From Enterospora canceri (lineage: Eukaryota; Microsporidia; Enterocytozoonidae), in NCBI GenBank assembly GCA_002087915.1, contig LWDP01000019.1, forward strand, positions 1 to 29,918: 29,918 nt of DNA, written 5' to 3'. Below, piece by piece: positions 16,343-24,206 of the stretch (positions are counted from its first letter, which is position 1; every line of letters starts with the position of its first letter). The position numbers and the translations under genes were made by a program. Below the pieces are notes generated by a model. That model made no database searches. It was given only the letters and a program-made list of their open reading frames with translations, and had not been told where the DNA came from.

Positions 16343-18415
16343 TTAAATATCATATTTATTGGAGAGTATTTTCAGGTTGCCTTCTTCAATCCACTTCCCC
16401 TTATAAACCAGCAATCTGTTCACCAATGCCACCAGTTCTAATTCTAGGCCTTCTTCAGTTATCATTCTGATTATTCTGTTAACTTCTTCCTTGCTTAATC
16501 CCTTGATGTAATACTCTGTATCTTCACTGCTGATACAACTCTTATAGAGTAGAATGTCTTTGTATAATTCCATAGCCTCTTTACGTAATTGTTTGCTCTG
16601 TTTACTGCATTGGATATTCCTATTCAAATAATGCAGAAATTGTATTTCTGGTTCATTCTTTTTGGTTTCTAATGGTGCATTATCTTGGTCTATTTTAGTT
16701 TCAGATTCTATTTCAGTTGTATTGTAGTTGATTTCATTGATAGTATAACACTCGAATACGTTCGTCTTTGAAAAGACTGTGATGAAATCAAACTGTCTTA
16801 TCAGAGAGACTGCACTGATTTTGTAACCAAAATCATGATCAAATGCCTTAGTAAAAGTATTACCTGATATAGCGTAGTTGGTTACTTTGCTTCCATCTAT
16901 AACTGATAAACACCCTGGTACCACATCAAAGGCATTGCATTTTCTATTGAATATTATTCTTAGATCCTTGTTGTAAATCAGTAGATTTGGTCTAGTTTGA
17001 ATCAATATCATATCACCAAATATTCTGATGCCTTTTTTGTGGGCATTATTGGCTATGTTACTGATCAGATTGAATTCAATGAAATTGTGATGATAAACCT
17101 GAATAGAAGTAGTGGTGTAATACACCAATAATGTATCACTGATCGCACCACCTTGAATTGTCCTATTGATTCGACGATTCTTTGTCTGATTGATCAAGTT
17201 GTTGTCAACATGGATCAGAACACGCTCTGATTTCTTGTGAACCAGATACAGGTTGGAGTCATCTCCAAACAGAATCAGATCCCTGTAATTGTAAAACCAG
17301 TCTGTTTTTCTAGTAAACAGCTTAGTCTGTTTCTTGTTGTATTCGATGTCTATGAATTGGTGATTAACTTGGATCAGGCAACTTGTTTCACTAGCACTGA
17401 TTTTATCAAAATTCTTTTTGAATAAAATGTCATTTCTACTGTCTTTGAACAGATTAATCAGTTGAATCGTGTGATCATTCCAAAGCAGAATATTCTCCTT
17501 GATTCTACACATGGATTCTGGATGTGTAATACGCTCACGTTTCTTGAATAGTTTGAAGCAACCTTTGCTATTCAACTTGTATAGTGTCATATCATCTGGA
17601 CCAAAACAGATTATCGTATCATCTGATAAGAAATAACAACGCAATCCATCCACACTGTCTACAACCTTCTTTGATTCCATATCAAACACATCTATTCTCA
17701 GGCTATCAGAAATAGAGATTAGCACATATTTGTCATAGCACTGTGAAATATACACCATATTATCATCGACATATTCTAATATGCTATACACCTTCTTATC
17801 CTGCTTGATATCATATACTACTATTTCTTTCCCCATCACAAATAACACAATGTTCCTATCAACTGTAGTGAACACATTTTCAATTCTTTCATCCATTACA
17901 ATAGTATAGACAAGCTTCTTCTTACTATAGTTGTAGATGAACATCTTCTTTCCTGCATGTAACAGTATTTTGTTATTTCCCATACATAAAATATTGTCAA
18001 ACTTTTTGCTGAAATTAAGCTCAACTTGATCTATTTGTATCAAATTCTCATCTAAAACAACTATTCTGTTTTTATAGTTCACTATCCATCTGTTTTCAAT
18101 AGCCCTAACGCGATCTATTTTTTCAGCACAGACATAGCTTGCTACTAATGTATCCCTAGTGTATTCTTCTATCTTATTATCACTCACAAATATCATTTTG
18201 TGCTTATTAAATACATAAGATGTTATGCAATAATCCAACTCAAAATAAAAATGGGTTGTTAGGTCCATGGCTTTGTAGATGGTAACATTTGTCTTATTGT
18301 CCTTGTGGTGTACCATTGCAATGTATGTTACGTCCTTAATAGTTGTATATTGTGGTGCAAATAGATCCGTATAGCCACTAATCACATTTCTGTACGATTC
18401 GTAAAAATGTCCCAT
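16343..18415 (-). CDS. WD40-type double beta-propeller protein, probably Utp21-like (SSU processome)
   Basis: The 690-residue protein is almost entirely short beta strands over residues 1-590, enough for two propellers, followed by a charged linker and a C-terminal helical domain of about 80 residues (LRKEAMELYKDILLYKS... LSKEEVNRIIRMITEEG). This plan, and an N-terminus in which F/Y-x-x-YR-x-V..G is followed by a strand ending in IYKAMDL, recall Utp21/WDR36 of the U3 snoRNP. That complex folds pre-rRNA in the nucleolus. The C-terminal helices also resemble those of Utp12 and Utp13, so the paralogue assignment is tentative. Its 3' end lies 14 bp from the convergent protease gene, and its start faces the CCT gene across 66 bp. 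Confidence 0.8.
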   Translation of the reverse strand: MGHFYESYRNVISGYTDLFAPQYTTIKDVTYIAMVHHKDNKTNVTIYKAMDLTTHFYFELDYCITSYVFNKHKMIFVSDNKIEEYTRDTLVASYVCAEKIDRVRAIENRWIVNYKNRIVVLDENLIQIDQVELNFSKKFDNILCMGNNKILLHAGKKMFIYNYSKKKLVYTIVMDERIENVFTTVDRNIVLFVMGKEIVVYDIKQDKKVYSILEYVDDNMVYISQCYDKYVLISISDSLRIDVFDMESKKVVDSVDGLRCYFLSDDTIICFGPDDMTLYKLNSKGCFKLFKKRERITHPESMCRIKENILLWNDHTIQLINLFKDSRNDILFKKNFDKISASETSCLIQVNHQFIDIEYNKKQTKLFTRKTDWFYNYRDLILFGDDSNLYLVHKKSERVLIHVDNNLINQTKNRRINRTIQGGAISDTLLVYYTTTSIQVYHHNFIEFNLISNIANNAHKKGIRIFGDMILIQTRPNLLIYNKDLRIIFNRKCNAFDVVPGCLSVIDGSKVTNYAISGNTFTKAFDHDFGYKISAVSLIRQFDFITVFSKTNVFECYTINEINYNTTEIESETKIDQDNAPLETKKNEPEIQFLHYLNRNIQCSKQSKQLRKEAMELYKDILLYKSCISSEDTEYYIKGLSKEEVNRIIRMITEEGLELELVALVNRLLVYKGKWIEEGNLKILSNKYDI

Positions 18416-18423
18416 TTAAAACT

Positions 18424-18426
18424 GGG
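18424..18426 (-). promoter_or_regulatory. CCC start signal of the Utp21-like gene
   Basis: The minus strand reads atCCC, then eight bases, then the ATG at 18415. Confidence 0.5.
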
Positions 18427-18470
18427 ATACAAAAATTGAGAAATTCTGGATCAAATTGTCAGGCGAATAG

Positions 18471-18474
18471 CCCC
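18471..18474 (+). promoter_or_regulatory. CCCC start signal of CCT4
   Basis: CCCC-aattaaa-ATG, seven bases before the start. The 66-bp region 18416-18481 serves both divergent genes. Confidence 0.55.
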
Positions 18475-18481
18475 AATTAAA

Positions 18482-19975
18482 ATGACTGTGACTGAACGAA
18501 CTAAGGAAATCAAAATAGGAATGCTGGAGAGTACAATAGCACTATCTGACCGCATGTCAACATCATTTGGACCAAAGGGACTGGACAAGATGATCAAGAA
18601 GGGAAAAGAATGCACCATTACAAATGACGGGGCAACAATCCTAAAATTTTTCAAGGAAAATCCATTACACAACATTCTAGGATCCATGAGTGATGCACAG
18701 GATGTGAATTGTGGAGATGGAACCACTTCAGTTGTACTATTGGCTTGCTCACTTTACAAAACGATGTCAGAAGACGACAACATTCATTCAGCCAAAAAAG
18801 CCCAGGCACTTGAAATAGTAAAGAAAATAGGAGTAGATCATATCAGAAGTGTCAGATCTAAGGTGAATGACATTCTCAGTGTGGCATTGACTACTCTGAA
18901 TAGCAAAATAGCTGCTAAAAATGTCAAATTGGCTAAAATAGCAATCGATGCTCTCAACAGCTTTAATTTCGAAGATGTGAAGATTCTGAAGAAAGTTGGT
19001 GGCAATTTGGATGATGTGATCATGCACAAAGGAATTGTGTTGCAGCAAAACAGAGGATTCATTGGTTTTGAAGGCATAAAAACTGTCAAGCTCCTCATTG
19101 TCCAATTCTGCATTAGTGCGCCTAAAACGAACATGGACGCCAAAGTGGAGATCAAGAGCATTAAGCAGATGAAGCAACTTGTTTTGGAAGAGCAGGAATA
19201 CTTGATGAAGAAGATTAGGAAAATCAAGGAATCAGGGTGTAACTTGTTAGTTGTACAAAAAAGCTTAGTTAGAGAAAGCATCAGTAAACTGGCATTGCAT
19301 TTGTTCAAGAAGGAAGGAATTGATGTTATTGATGGCCTAGAAAGAAGAGAAATAGAATATTTGAGCAACAAGATGAACATAAGAGCTGTTTCTGACCCAC
19401 TATTGATCAAACAGGCTACTGATATTGAAGTGGAAGTATTCAAGTATGAGGAAAATAGTTTAATGGACGATCCATCAATCAACAGCACTTTTGTCAATTT
19501 CAAGACAGATGATTGTTGCACCGTTGAAATCTCAGGAGTGGATCAGATCGTGGTTGATGAATGTGAGAGATCACTACACGACGTGCTTTGTGTTGTGAGA
19601 TGCCTGAAGAATGAGCCTTTCATTTGCCCAGGAGGATGTGCTATTGAAACTGGAATTGGGGTGAAATTGGAAGAGTATTCAGGAGAACAGAGACTGTTGG
19701 TAAACAAGGCAGCAGATGGGTTTCTGGCACTGACACACCATTTAGCAAAGAGCGCTGGTTTTAATACGATTGAAATTGTGAACAGTCTGAAAATGAAACT
19801 GAAGGAAAACTGGAATTATGGAATATCAATGCGTAGAAACAGAATAAGCGACATGGTGAATATGGAGCATGTTGTACAACCATCAGCTGTCTGTGAGAGC
19901 GAGATTGTGCTAGCAATTGAAACAGTTCAGATGTTACTGAAGATTGATGACATGTTGCCTACGATAGAAAAATGA
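18482..19975 (+). CDS. CCT4: TRiC/CCT chaperonin subunit delta
   Basis: The 497-residue group II chaperonin subunit belongs to the cytosolic double ring that folds actin and tubulin. Family marks are STSFGPKGLDKMI near 26-38, TNDGATIL near 46-53, the ATP-site GDGTTS at 78-83 and a late 'GGCAIETGIGVKL' block. 'LIVQFCISAPKTNMDAKVEI' followed by 'LEEQEYLMKKIRKIKESGCNLLVVQKSLVRES' is the delta-subunit pattern ('LIQFCLSAPKTDMDN...ILREER.YI...IKK-GCNVLLIQKSILRDA'). It is about 30 residues shorter than yeast Cct4. The equatorial part after GGC has kept the segments used in ring contacts. Other CCT subunits are much less likely. Confidence 0.92.
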   Translation: MTVTERTKEIKIGMLESTIALSDRMSTSFGPKGLDKMIKKGKECTITNDGATILKFFKENPLHNILGSMSDAQDVNCGDGTTSVVLLACSLYKTMSEDDNIHSAKKAQALEIVKKIGVDHIRSVRSKVNDILSVALTTLNSKIAAKNVKLAKIAIDALNSFNFEDVKILKKVGGNLDDVIMHKGIVLQQNRGFIGFEGIKTVKLLIVQFCISAPKTNMDAKVEIKSIKQMKQLVLEEQEYLMKKIRKIKESGCNLLVVQKSLVRESISKLALHLFKKEGIDVIDGLERREIEYLSNKMNIRAVSDPLLIKQATDIEVEVFKYEENSLMDDPSINSTFVNFKTDDCCTVEISGVDQIVVDECERSLHDVLCVVRCLKNEPFICPGGCAIETGIGVKLEEYSGEQRLLVNKAADGFLALTHHLAKSAGFNTIEIVNSLKMKLKENWNYGISMRRNRISDMVNMEHVVQPSAVCESEIVLAIETVQMLLKIDDMLPTIEK

Positions 19976-20008
19976 GTGTCATTAAAAAGGTGGTTTCACA
20001 TATTTTTA

Positions 20009-20091
20009 GGCAATGTGGCTGAGTGGTCTAAAGCGTTTGATTCGAAACCAAATGGGTTCAACCCGCACAGGTTCGAATCCTGTCATTGTCG
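20009..20091 (+). tRNA. tRNA-Ser (anticodon CGA)
   Basis: An 83-nt type II tRNA: acceptor ggcaatg/cattgtc with G·U at 2-71, D stem gct/agc, anticodon stem tttga/ccaaa, loop ttcgaaa giving CGA (reads TCG), a long variable arm around gggttcaaccc, T stem acagg/cctgt with ttcgaat, and discriminator G as in Ser tRNAs. The stem has an A·C mismatch at 31-39. There is no intron. Confidence 0.9.
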
Positions 20092-20096
20092 TTTTT
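20092..20096 (+). terminator. Pol III terminator of tRNA-Ser
   Basis: A T5 run directly follows the discriminator. Confidence 0.7.
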
Positions 20097-20122
20097 ATAG
20101 GCATAAACACCACCTTTATGTT

Positions 20123-20128
20123 AAAAAA
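20123..20128 (-). terminator. Pol III terminator of tRNA-Thr
   Basis: A T run on the minus strand follows the tRNA directly. The two tRNA genes are convergent with about 37 bp between them. Confidence 0.65.
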
Positions 20129-20199
20129 AGGCCTAAACGGGAATCGAACCCGTAGCTCATGATTACGAAACATGTGTTTTACCTTTAAACTAAAAGGCC
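20129..20199 (-). tRNA. tRNA-Thr (anticodon CGT), with unpaired positions
   Basis: A 71-nt candidate: acceptor ggcct..., D stem gttt/aaac with aaaggta loop, anticodon loop ttcgtaa giving CGT (reads ACG), four-base variable loop, T stem acggg/cccgt with ttcgatt, discriminator T. Acceptor pairs 6-67 and 7-66 are T·T, and 31-39 is T·T. Boxes A and B and the terminator look intact, so it is probably functional, with local structure defects. Confidence 0.8.
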
Positions 20200-20508
20200 T
20201 TAAAATATTGTTTTTGTACCATACAAACACAATAATCAAAATTACCTGATTTTGTTAAAACTACTGTAACAAATCATAATGGATGAAGTATTTATAATGT
20301 TGATCTGATCTAATTTTCATCTATTTAGAGCTTATACAATCTTAAGCAATCAATTGAAGTATGTTATTTTTACAAAATTTACTGATCAGGTGATTGTACT
20401 AATGTTGCTTAACATGTGTATGTATTGTGTTGTTACTCAAAAATACAATAAAAGAACCACATATTGATCATTTAATTTAAACGGTGATTTTTTATGCAAG
20501 ATCAATAT
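20200..20508. other. AT-rich intergenic region
   Basis: About 310 bp between tRNA-Thr and the first paralogue contain no supported gene. Several tgatca/tgatctgatc motifs and an A/T-rich background are all I see. Confidence 0.4.
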
Positions 20509-20512
20509 CCCC
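20509..20512 (+). promoter_or_regulatory. CCCC start signal of paralogue 1
   Basis: CCCC-attttt-ATG, six bases before the start at 20519. Confidence 0.5.
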
Positions 20513-20518
20513 ATTTTT

Positions 20519-21163
20519 ATGAAATATATGCTGTTTAACGTATTCAAAATGGTTAAAGCGTCCTACTCTTGCGATGAGGAATCAGATAACTCTCTTATTC
20601 GATCACCAGTAACAAAATATTACACTTCAGGATGTTCAACTTCAACGTTCATACTCAATCAGCATAAAAGTGAACAGTTTGTTGATCCAAATGTGACTGA
20701 CATTGATTTCCAGAATTCACTTATATGGAATATGAGCATCCATGGTAATACATATGTTGTGGATGTTGTGGATGTTGTTATTGATCTTAGGTTAAAGATC
20801 AAATATGGTAAATCTATACGTCGCATGCTCAGGACATTTGATCAACCCCTTGGAGCCGATGTATTCGATTACATTGAACAATTTATCATATACAATTACA
20901 TGAATTCAGCATCAGAAGAAGGTAATATTGCTGTTGATCACAGACCATCTAGATTTGAAAGGTGGATTTGGTGGGTTGATTATGAATATAGTCTAAAGTG
21001 CGATTATAAGATGAAGAAAACTCATAGTCGGGTTGAAGTTGATAAGAACGATGCCAGTAGAAGAAAAGTAGAAAGATTTTGTAATAAGGAAGGTATCAAA
21101 GACAAATTAAACGGTGCAACTAACAAGTACGCCTATAATGTAGTTGTTGATCCGATCCATTAA
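20519..21163 (+). CDS. Unknown protein, member 1 of a local paralogue pair
   Basis: This 214-residue protein has no family I recognise. It aligns over its length with the protein at 22547-23182: a short hydrophobic N-terminus ending in AxYSCDxES, a serine/threonine-rich stretch with Cys and LNQ, a DYIEQFIIYNYMNS block (about 117-130), a W-rich patch (RWIWWVDYEYSLKC, about 148-161), and a polar V-E-V-DKNDxSRR block (about 172-182) followed by a helical end. The first 18 residues could be a weak signal peptide. A DVVDVV duplication is visible near residues 80-90. The pair flanks a mobile element. It is likely a lineage-specific family; role unknown. Confidence 0.7.
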   Translation: MKYMLFNVFKMVKASYSCDEESDNSLIRSPVTKYYTSGCSTSTFILNQHKSEQFVDPNVTDIDFQNSLIWNMSIHGNTYVVDVVDVVIDLRLKIKYGKSIRRMLRTFDQPLGADVFDYIEQFIIYNYMNSASEEGNIAVDHRPSRFERWIWWVDYEYSLKCDYKMKKTHSRVEVDKNDASRRKVERFCNKEGIKDKLNGATNKYAYNVVVDPIH

Positions 21164-21227
21164 TTAATTAGCCACTAAATATATTCATGTTTGTTTATGT
21201 TACAAACCGCAACATGACTCGGTTTTC

Positions 21228-21235
21228 CACTAGGG
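21228..21235. repeat. 8-bp target-site duplication, left copy
   Basis: CACTAGGG directly precedes the left end of the hAT-type element and is repeated exactly at 22266-22273. Confidence 0.88.
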
Positions 21236-21425
21236 CAGGGATGGCCATTGTGGCCAATTTTCCTATATTTTTTTCTTAGGCAGTTCTATTGGGAAAAGCA
21301 ACGTTTGAAGCATTTTAATCCCTGTATCACAAAAAATTGCCATATTTTTGAACCTTACTACAACCCTGTACAAAACAAAAACCTTATTTTTATCCCTAAT
21401 TTTGGGCTTGAAAAATAGGAAAAAT

Positions 21426-21438
21426 ATCACTACGTTTC
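21426..21438 (+). repeat. Subterminal repeat of the hAT element, left
   Basis: ATCACTACGTTTC differs at one base from the motif at 22201-22213. Such subterminal motifs can bind hAT transposase. Confidence 0.5.
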
Positions 21439-22200
21439 AAGGTGATTTTGTCACTCAATAATTACAATGAGAACTAATTTTTATTGAAAAAGAGCATGTG
21501 AAGACACGTCCAAAACAACGATTCGTGTTTTAGCCGCGTCTAGATTACATGCATGAGATCGAAATAGCGAAAATGTTACAGATTGAAAATCTGAAGACAA
21601 GAGAGTGCTAGAGGAGGACATGAAAGTAGTGCTTTAGAAACCTTTGATGATATTAAGGCCCACAATAGAGGACGTTATTGGTGTTTCAATTTGATTTCAT
21701 AGGAACCAAACGGATGTCAAAACGAACATAAAGACAAGAAATAACAGGTTATACTTCTTGTCTGTATCAAATAAGTGAGCATACCATCGTGTTTGTTTCC
21801 AAAAAAGATGTTATTGGGAACAAAATATGGCTATTTAGCTTATTCACCTGAATTAGAAATTATTGAAAATAAAAACAACAGCTTTATTAGAGCGGACGCA
21901 AGACGATGAATATCATAAAACAGAGTGTTTGAAGACAAATAAAGGCAAGTTTGTTGCATTTCGGATATTTTGGGCGGAAATAGACAAACAATAACATGGT
22001 AATTTGACTATCTCTGAATCAAATGCCTAAAAATCGATGAAATTAAGACAATTAGAGGATATTTAACTACGATGAATAAACATAAGTACAGAATGGGAGA
22101 AGTAAGATCAACAAGGAGAATGATAGCTGGGGATAACGATTGATAATGATGAACAGATTTTTGATTATTTTCTAAGATAGCGATTAACCTGATAAAGATG

Positions 22201-22229
22201 ATCACGACGTTTCGAAGAAACGTTGTGAT
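22201..22229. repeat. Palindrome near the right end of the hAT element
   Basis: ATCACGACGTTTC, a 3-nt loop GAA, and GAAACGTTGTGAT form a 13-bp hairpin with one G·U-type position. Confidence 0.75.
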
Positions 22230-22265
22230 TCCTTGCGCGGAGCGGCAATTTTTTGGCCACCCCTG

Positions 22266-22273
22266 CACTAGGG
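22266..22273. repeat. 8-bp target-site duplication, right copy
   Basis: CACTAGGG directly follows the element and is identical to the left copy. Confidence 0.88.
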
Positions 22274-22543
22274 ACAAAATCTTGCACCTCACGCAACAAG
22301 TAGACAATGACATTTAATTCAGAAGTACGAACGAATAGATGACAGCCCCGCTGCAGTTATCACACTAGCATCTGATTCCAGAAATTCATTCTAGGAATGC
22401 AATAAGACAAATTTAATATATCGACTTAAAAGAAAATTAATGAATAAACACCCATCAATGTCAACACATTCACCGGTTCAGATCAGTTTATATTCCCTTA
22501 TAATTCTCATTGATTAATCAAATCATTTGACATCACAAACATA
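22274..22543. other. Spacer upstream of paralogue 2
   Basis: About 270 bp without a supported gene, AT-rich towards the start codon. It probably holds the promoter of the second paralogue. Confidence 0.4.
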
Positions 22544-22546
22544 CCC
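22544..22546 (+). promoter_or_regulatory. CCC start signal of paralogue 2
   Basis: CCC abuts the ATG at 22547. Confidence 0.6.
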
Positions 22547-23182
22547 ATGTTTTCGAGTCTAATATTTAATACTGCATTCAAAACAATCAGTGCAGCCTAT
22601 TCGTGTGATAGTGAATCAACACTTGCCAAACCTGAATTATCAGAGTATTTTGTTGTAACGCCTGTATCGGACTCATGTTCACTTAATCAAACAACGGCAA
22701 CACAATTCGATTCATCGATTAAAGAAGTATGCATTTTAAATCACATTAGTTGGCACATGATGATCAATAGCAGTAAGTATACAGTAAATGCAAGTATACA
22801 ACTAGAAATCAATATCAATAAAGCACCTGAAAAGCAATTTACAGTTCAACCATTCACATCCCCCACAGGAAATGTAATAGTTGATTCAATTGAACATTTG
22901 ATCATTTTCAATTACCTGAATGAACTACCAAACATTGGACTTAATCACCAATTGTATGCAGCTGACACAACTTGGTGGATTCTACACTATAGTTGCTCCT
23001 TCAAAATAACATGCAGATACTCAATAACAAAATCAACCGAATACATCAGGATAGATAAAAATGATCAGAGTAGAAGATTGGTCATTAACTATCAGAACAA
23101 GCAACAGATAGAAAGCAAGCTAAAGAATGCAGCTAAAGATTATATTGGTACCATGTTCAGCAATGGAATTGATAAAGAGTGA
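22547..23182 (+). CDS. Unknown protein, member 2 of a local paralogue pair
   Basis: This 211-residue protein matches member 1 in block order: N-terminus ending in AAYSCDSES, a Cys/Ser region with SLNQTTATQF, DSIEHLIIFNYLNE (about 121-134), TWWILHYSCSFKITC (about 146-160), YIRIDKNDQSRR (about 169-180) and a helical end with KSKLKNAAKDY-like residues. A short hydrophobic leader (MFSSLIFNTAFKTISA) could be a signal peptide. The spacing of the tryptophans and the DKNDxSRR block is the most conserved. Its stop TGA is immediately followed by the stop of the convergent gene, together forming TGATCA. Function unknown. Confidence 0.72.
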   Translation: MFSSLIFNTAFKTISAAYSCDSESTLAKPELSEYFVVTPVSDSCSLNQTTATQFDSSIKEVCILNHISWHMMINSSKYTVNASIQLEININKAPEKQFTVQPFTSPTGNVIVDSIEHLIIFNYLNELPNIGLNHQLYAADTTWWILHYSCSFKITCRYSITKSTEYIRIDKNDQSRRLVINYQNKQQIESKLKNAAKDYIGTMFSNGIDKE

Positions 23183-24169
23183 TCACATTCTGATTTCGTA
23201 GTGACTCGCCTGTGTGAAATATTTCACCCAAATCTTAGCTTCCTGATTGAAAACAAGCTCACTTCTAGTGATATTGGCTGAAGCATCTGCATAATTCTCA
23301 ATCACAAAATCAATCAATATTGATCTGGTGTCTCGTGCAATCTCTAACACAATTGGCTCCACTCTGATCAACTCTTCTGTAAACAGGTAGTTTGTGAATC
23401 TCCACTCTACGTAGCTTGTCTCTGTGTTCAACCTATGTTCTCCATTTCGTGCCTCTGTTTTTGAATCATAGGCTGTTTCTGGGACTGGGATTCTGATTCG
23501 AATTGTTTTGAACTTCACTGGTTTAGTGGCAGTGAATTTATAGAGGTTGTTTGTCTTGCTGAGGGTGATCAATGGCTCATTCACATTGTTGATGAAGTAG
23601 CTTGCTAGTGTTCTACTTCCATTCTTGTAGTAGAGCTGATGCTTATTTGCTTCGAGTAGTTGAACAGCGTGATCTGTTTTCACCACATCAACGTGATTTG
23701 GTACTGTAAATTCTACCTTGATTTCCCTATTGTCCTTGTAGAGTATTTCACCAAAAAGACTGTTTTTTAATACCTGATTGTTTTTTATCACTGTCTGATA
23801 CTGTTCCACCACATCAATGTATATGTTGTCTGTCTTAATTCTAATATATGTCTTCTTGTGATCCCTAATCAAACTTGGATGATATAGCTCAGTGATGAAT
23901 TTGAAGTAGTTTTCATTGAGACTATTTCGTGATATTTCAAGGCCACTGTTTTTAAGGTGCTCTTTGATGTTGAGCAATGCCTTTGAAGCCATGAAATTGT
24001 CCATGCTATGATACAGAATGTACATAATACAGTCATTTACTGCAAGTGTGCTCAGCCTAGTTGGTGTCTTCATACTGTTGAAATCTATCTCACACATTTC
24101 ACTGTATTTCTCCACATTTCCATAGAGCAGTTGACCTCCTTTGCTCGTGATGAATATTTCTGTGATCAT
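23183..24169 (-). CDS. Clathrin adaptor (AP) complex medium chain, mu
   Basis: The 328-residue protein has an N-terminal longin-like fold starting MITEIFITSKGGQLLYGN, a short linker, and a C-terminal mu-homology domain. The latter has 'KTIRIRIPVPETAYDSKTEARNGEHRLNTE', a W-R/K block (SYVEWRF) and the ending IWVKYFTQASHYEIR, equal to the usual WVRYxTxxGxYxxR. AP mu subunits pick tyrosine-type cargo signals for clathrin vesicles at the trans-Golgi, endosome or plasma membrane. Which complex (AP-1, AP-2 or AP-3) I cannot decide; microsporidia keep few of them. The frame extends to ATG 24202, only 4 bp from the next gene's stop, but mu proteins begin at the second Met, so I use 24169. It is about 100 residues shorter than usual. 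Confidence 0.88.
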   Translation of the reverse strand: MITEIFITSKGGQLLYGNVEKYSEMCEIDFNSMKTPTRLSTLAVNDCIMYILYHSMDNFMASKALLNIKEHLKNSGLEISRNSLNENYFKFITELYHPSLIRDHKKTYIRIKTDNIYIDVVEQYQTVIKNNQVLKNSLFGEILYKDNREIKVEFTVPNHVDVVKTDHAVQLLEANKHQLYYKNGSRTLASYFINNVNEPLITLSKTNNLYKFTATKPVKFKTIRIRIPVPETAYDSKTEARNGEHRLNTETSYVEWRFTNYLFTEELIRVEPIVLEIARDTRSILIDFVIENYADASANITRSELVFNQEAKIWVKYFTQASHYEIRM

Positions 24170-24206
24170 TTTGTTTATTTGTTTAGTTTCTAAAACTATC
24201 ATAACA

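Larger units (their letters stand above)
21236..22265. mobile_element. Non-autonomous hAT-type DNA transposon, 1030 bp
   Basis: The left end reads CAGGGATGGCCA; the right end, on the other strand, reads CAGGGGTGGCCA (11 of 12 identical). CAGGGGTGGCCA-like tips are typical of hAT ends. An exact 8-bp duplication CACTAGGG flanks the element, and 8 bp is the hAT size. Its central TA fits the nnnTAnnn pattern reported for the Buster group. Inside, I find no transposase frame; the only longer frame (minus, 22008-22313) has no transposase character. Subterminal repeats ATCACnACGTTTC occur at 21426 and 22201, the latter as half of a hairpin. The element sits between two paralogous genes. A dead copy of a larger element, or a MITE, are both possible. 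Confidence 0.85.

Noticed and set aside
20006..20239. Minus-strand frame across the tRNA pair
   Set aside because: It overlaps both tRNA genes and has no protein-like features.
22008..22313. 101-codon minus-strand frame inside the hAT element
   Set aside because: No transposase motif, no start signal, mostly hydrophobic low-information sequence; considered chance.
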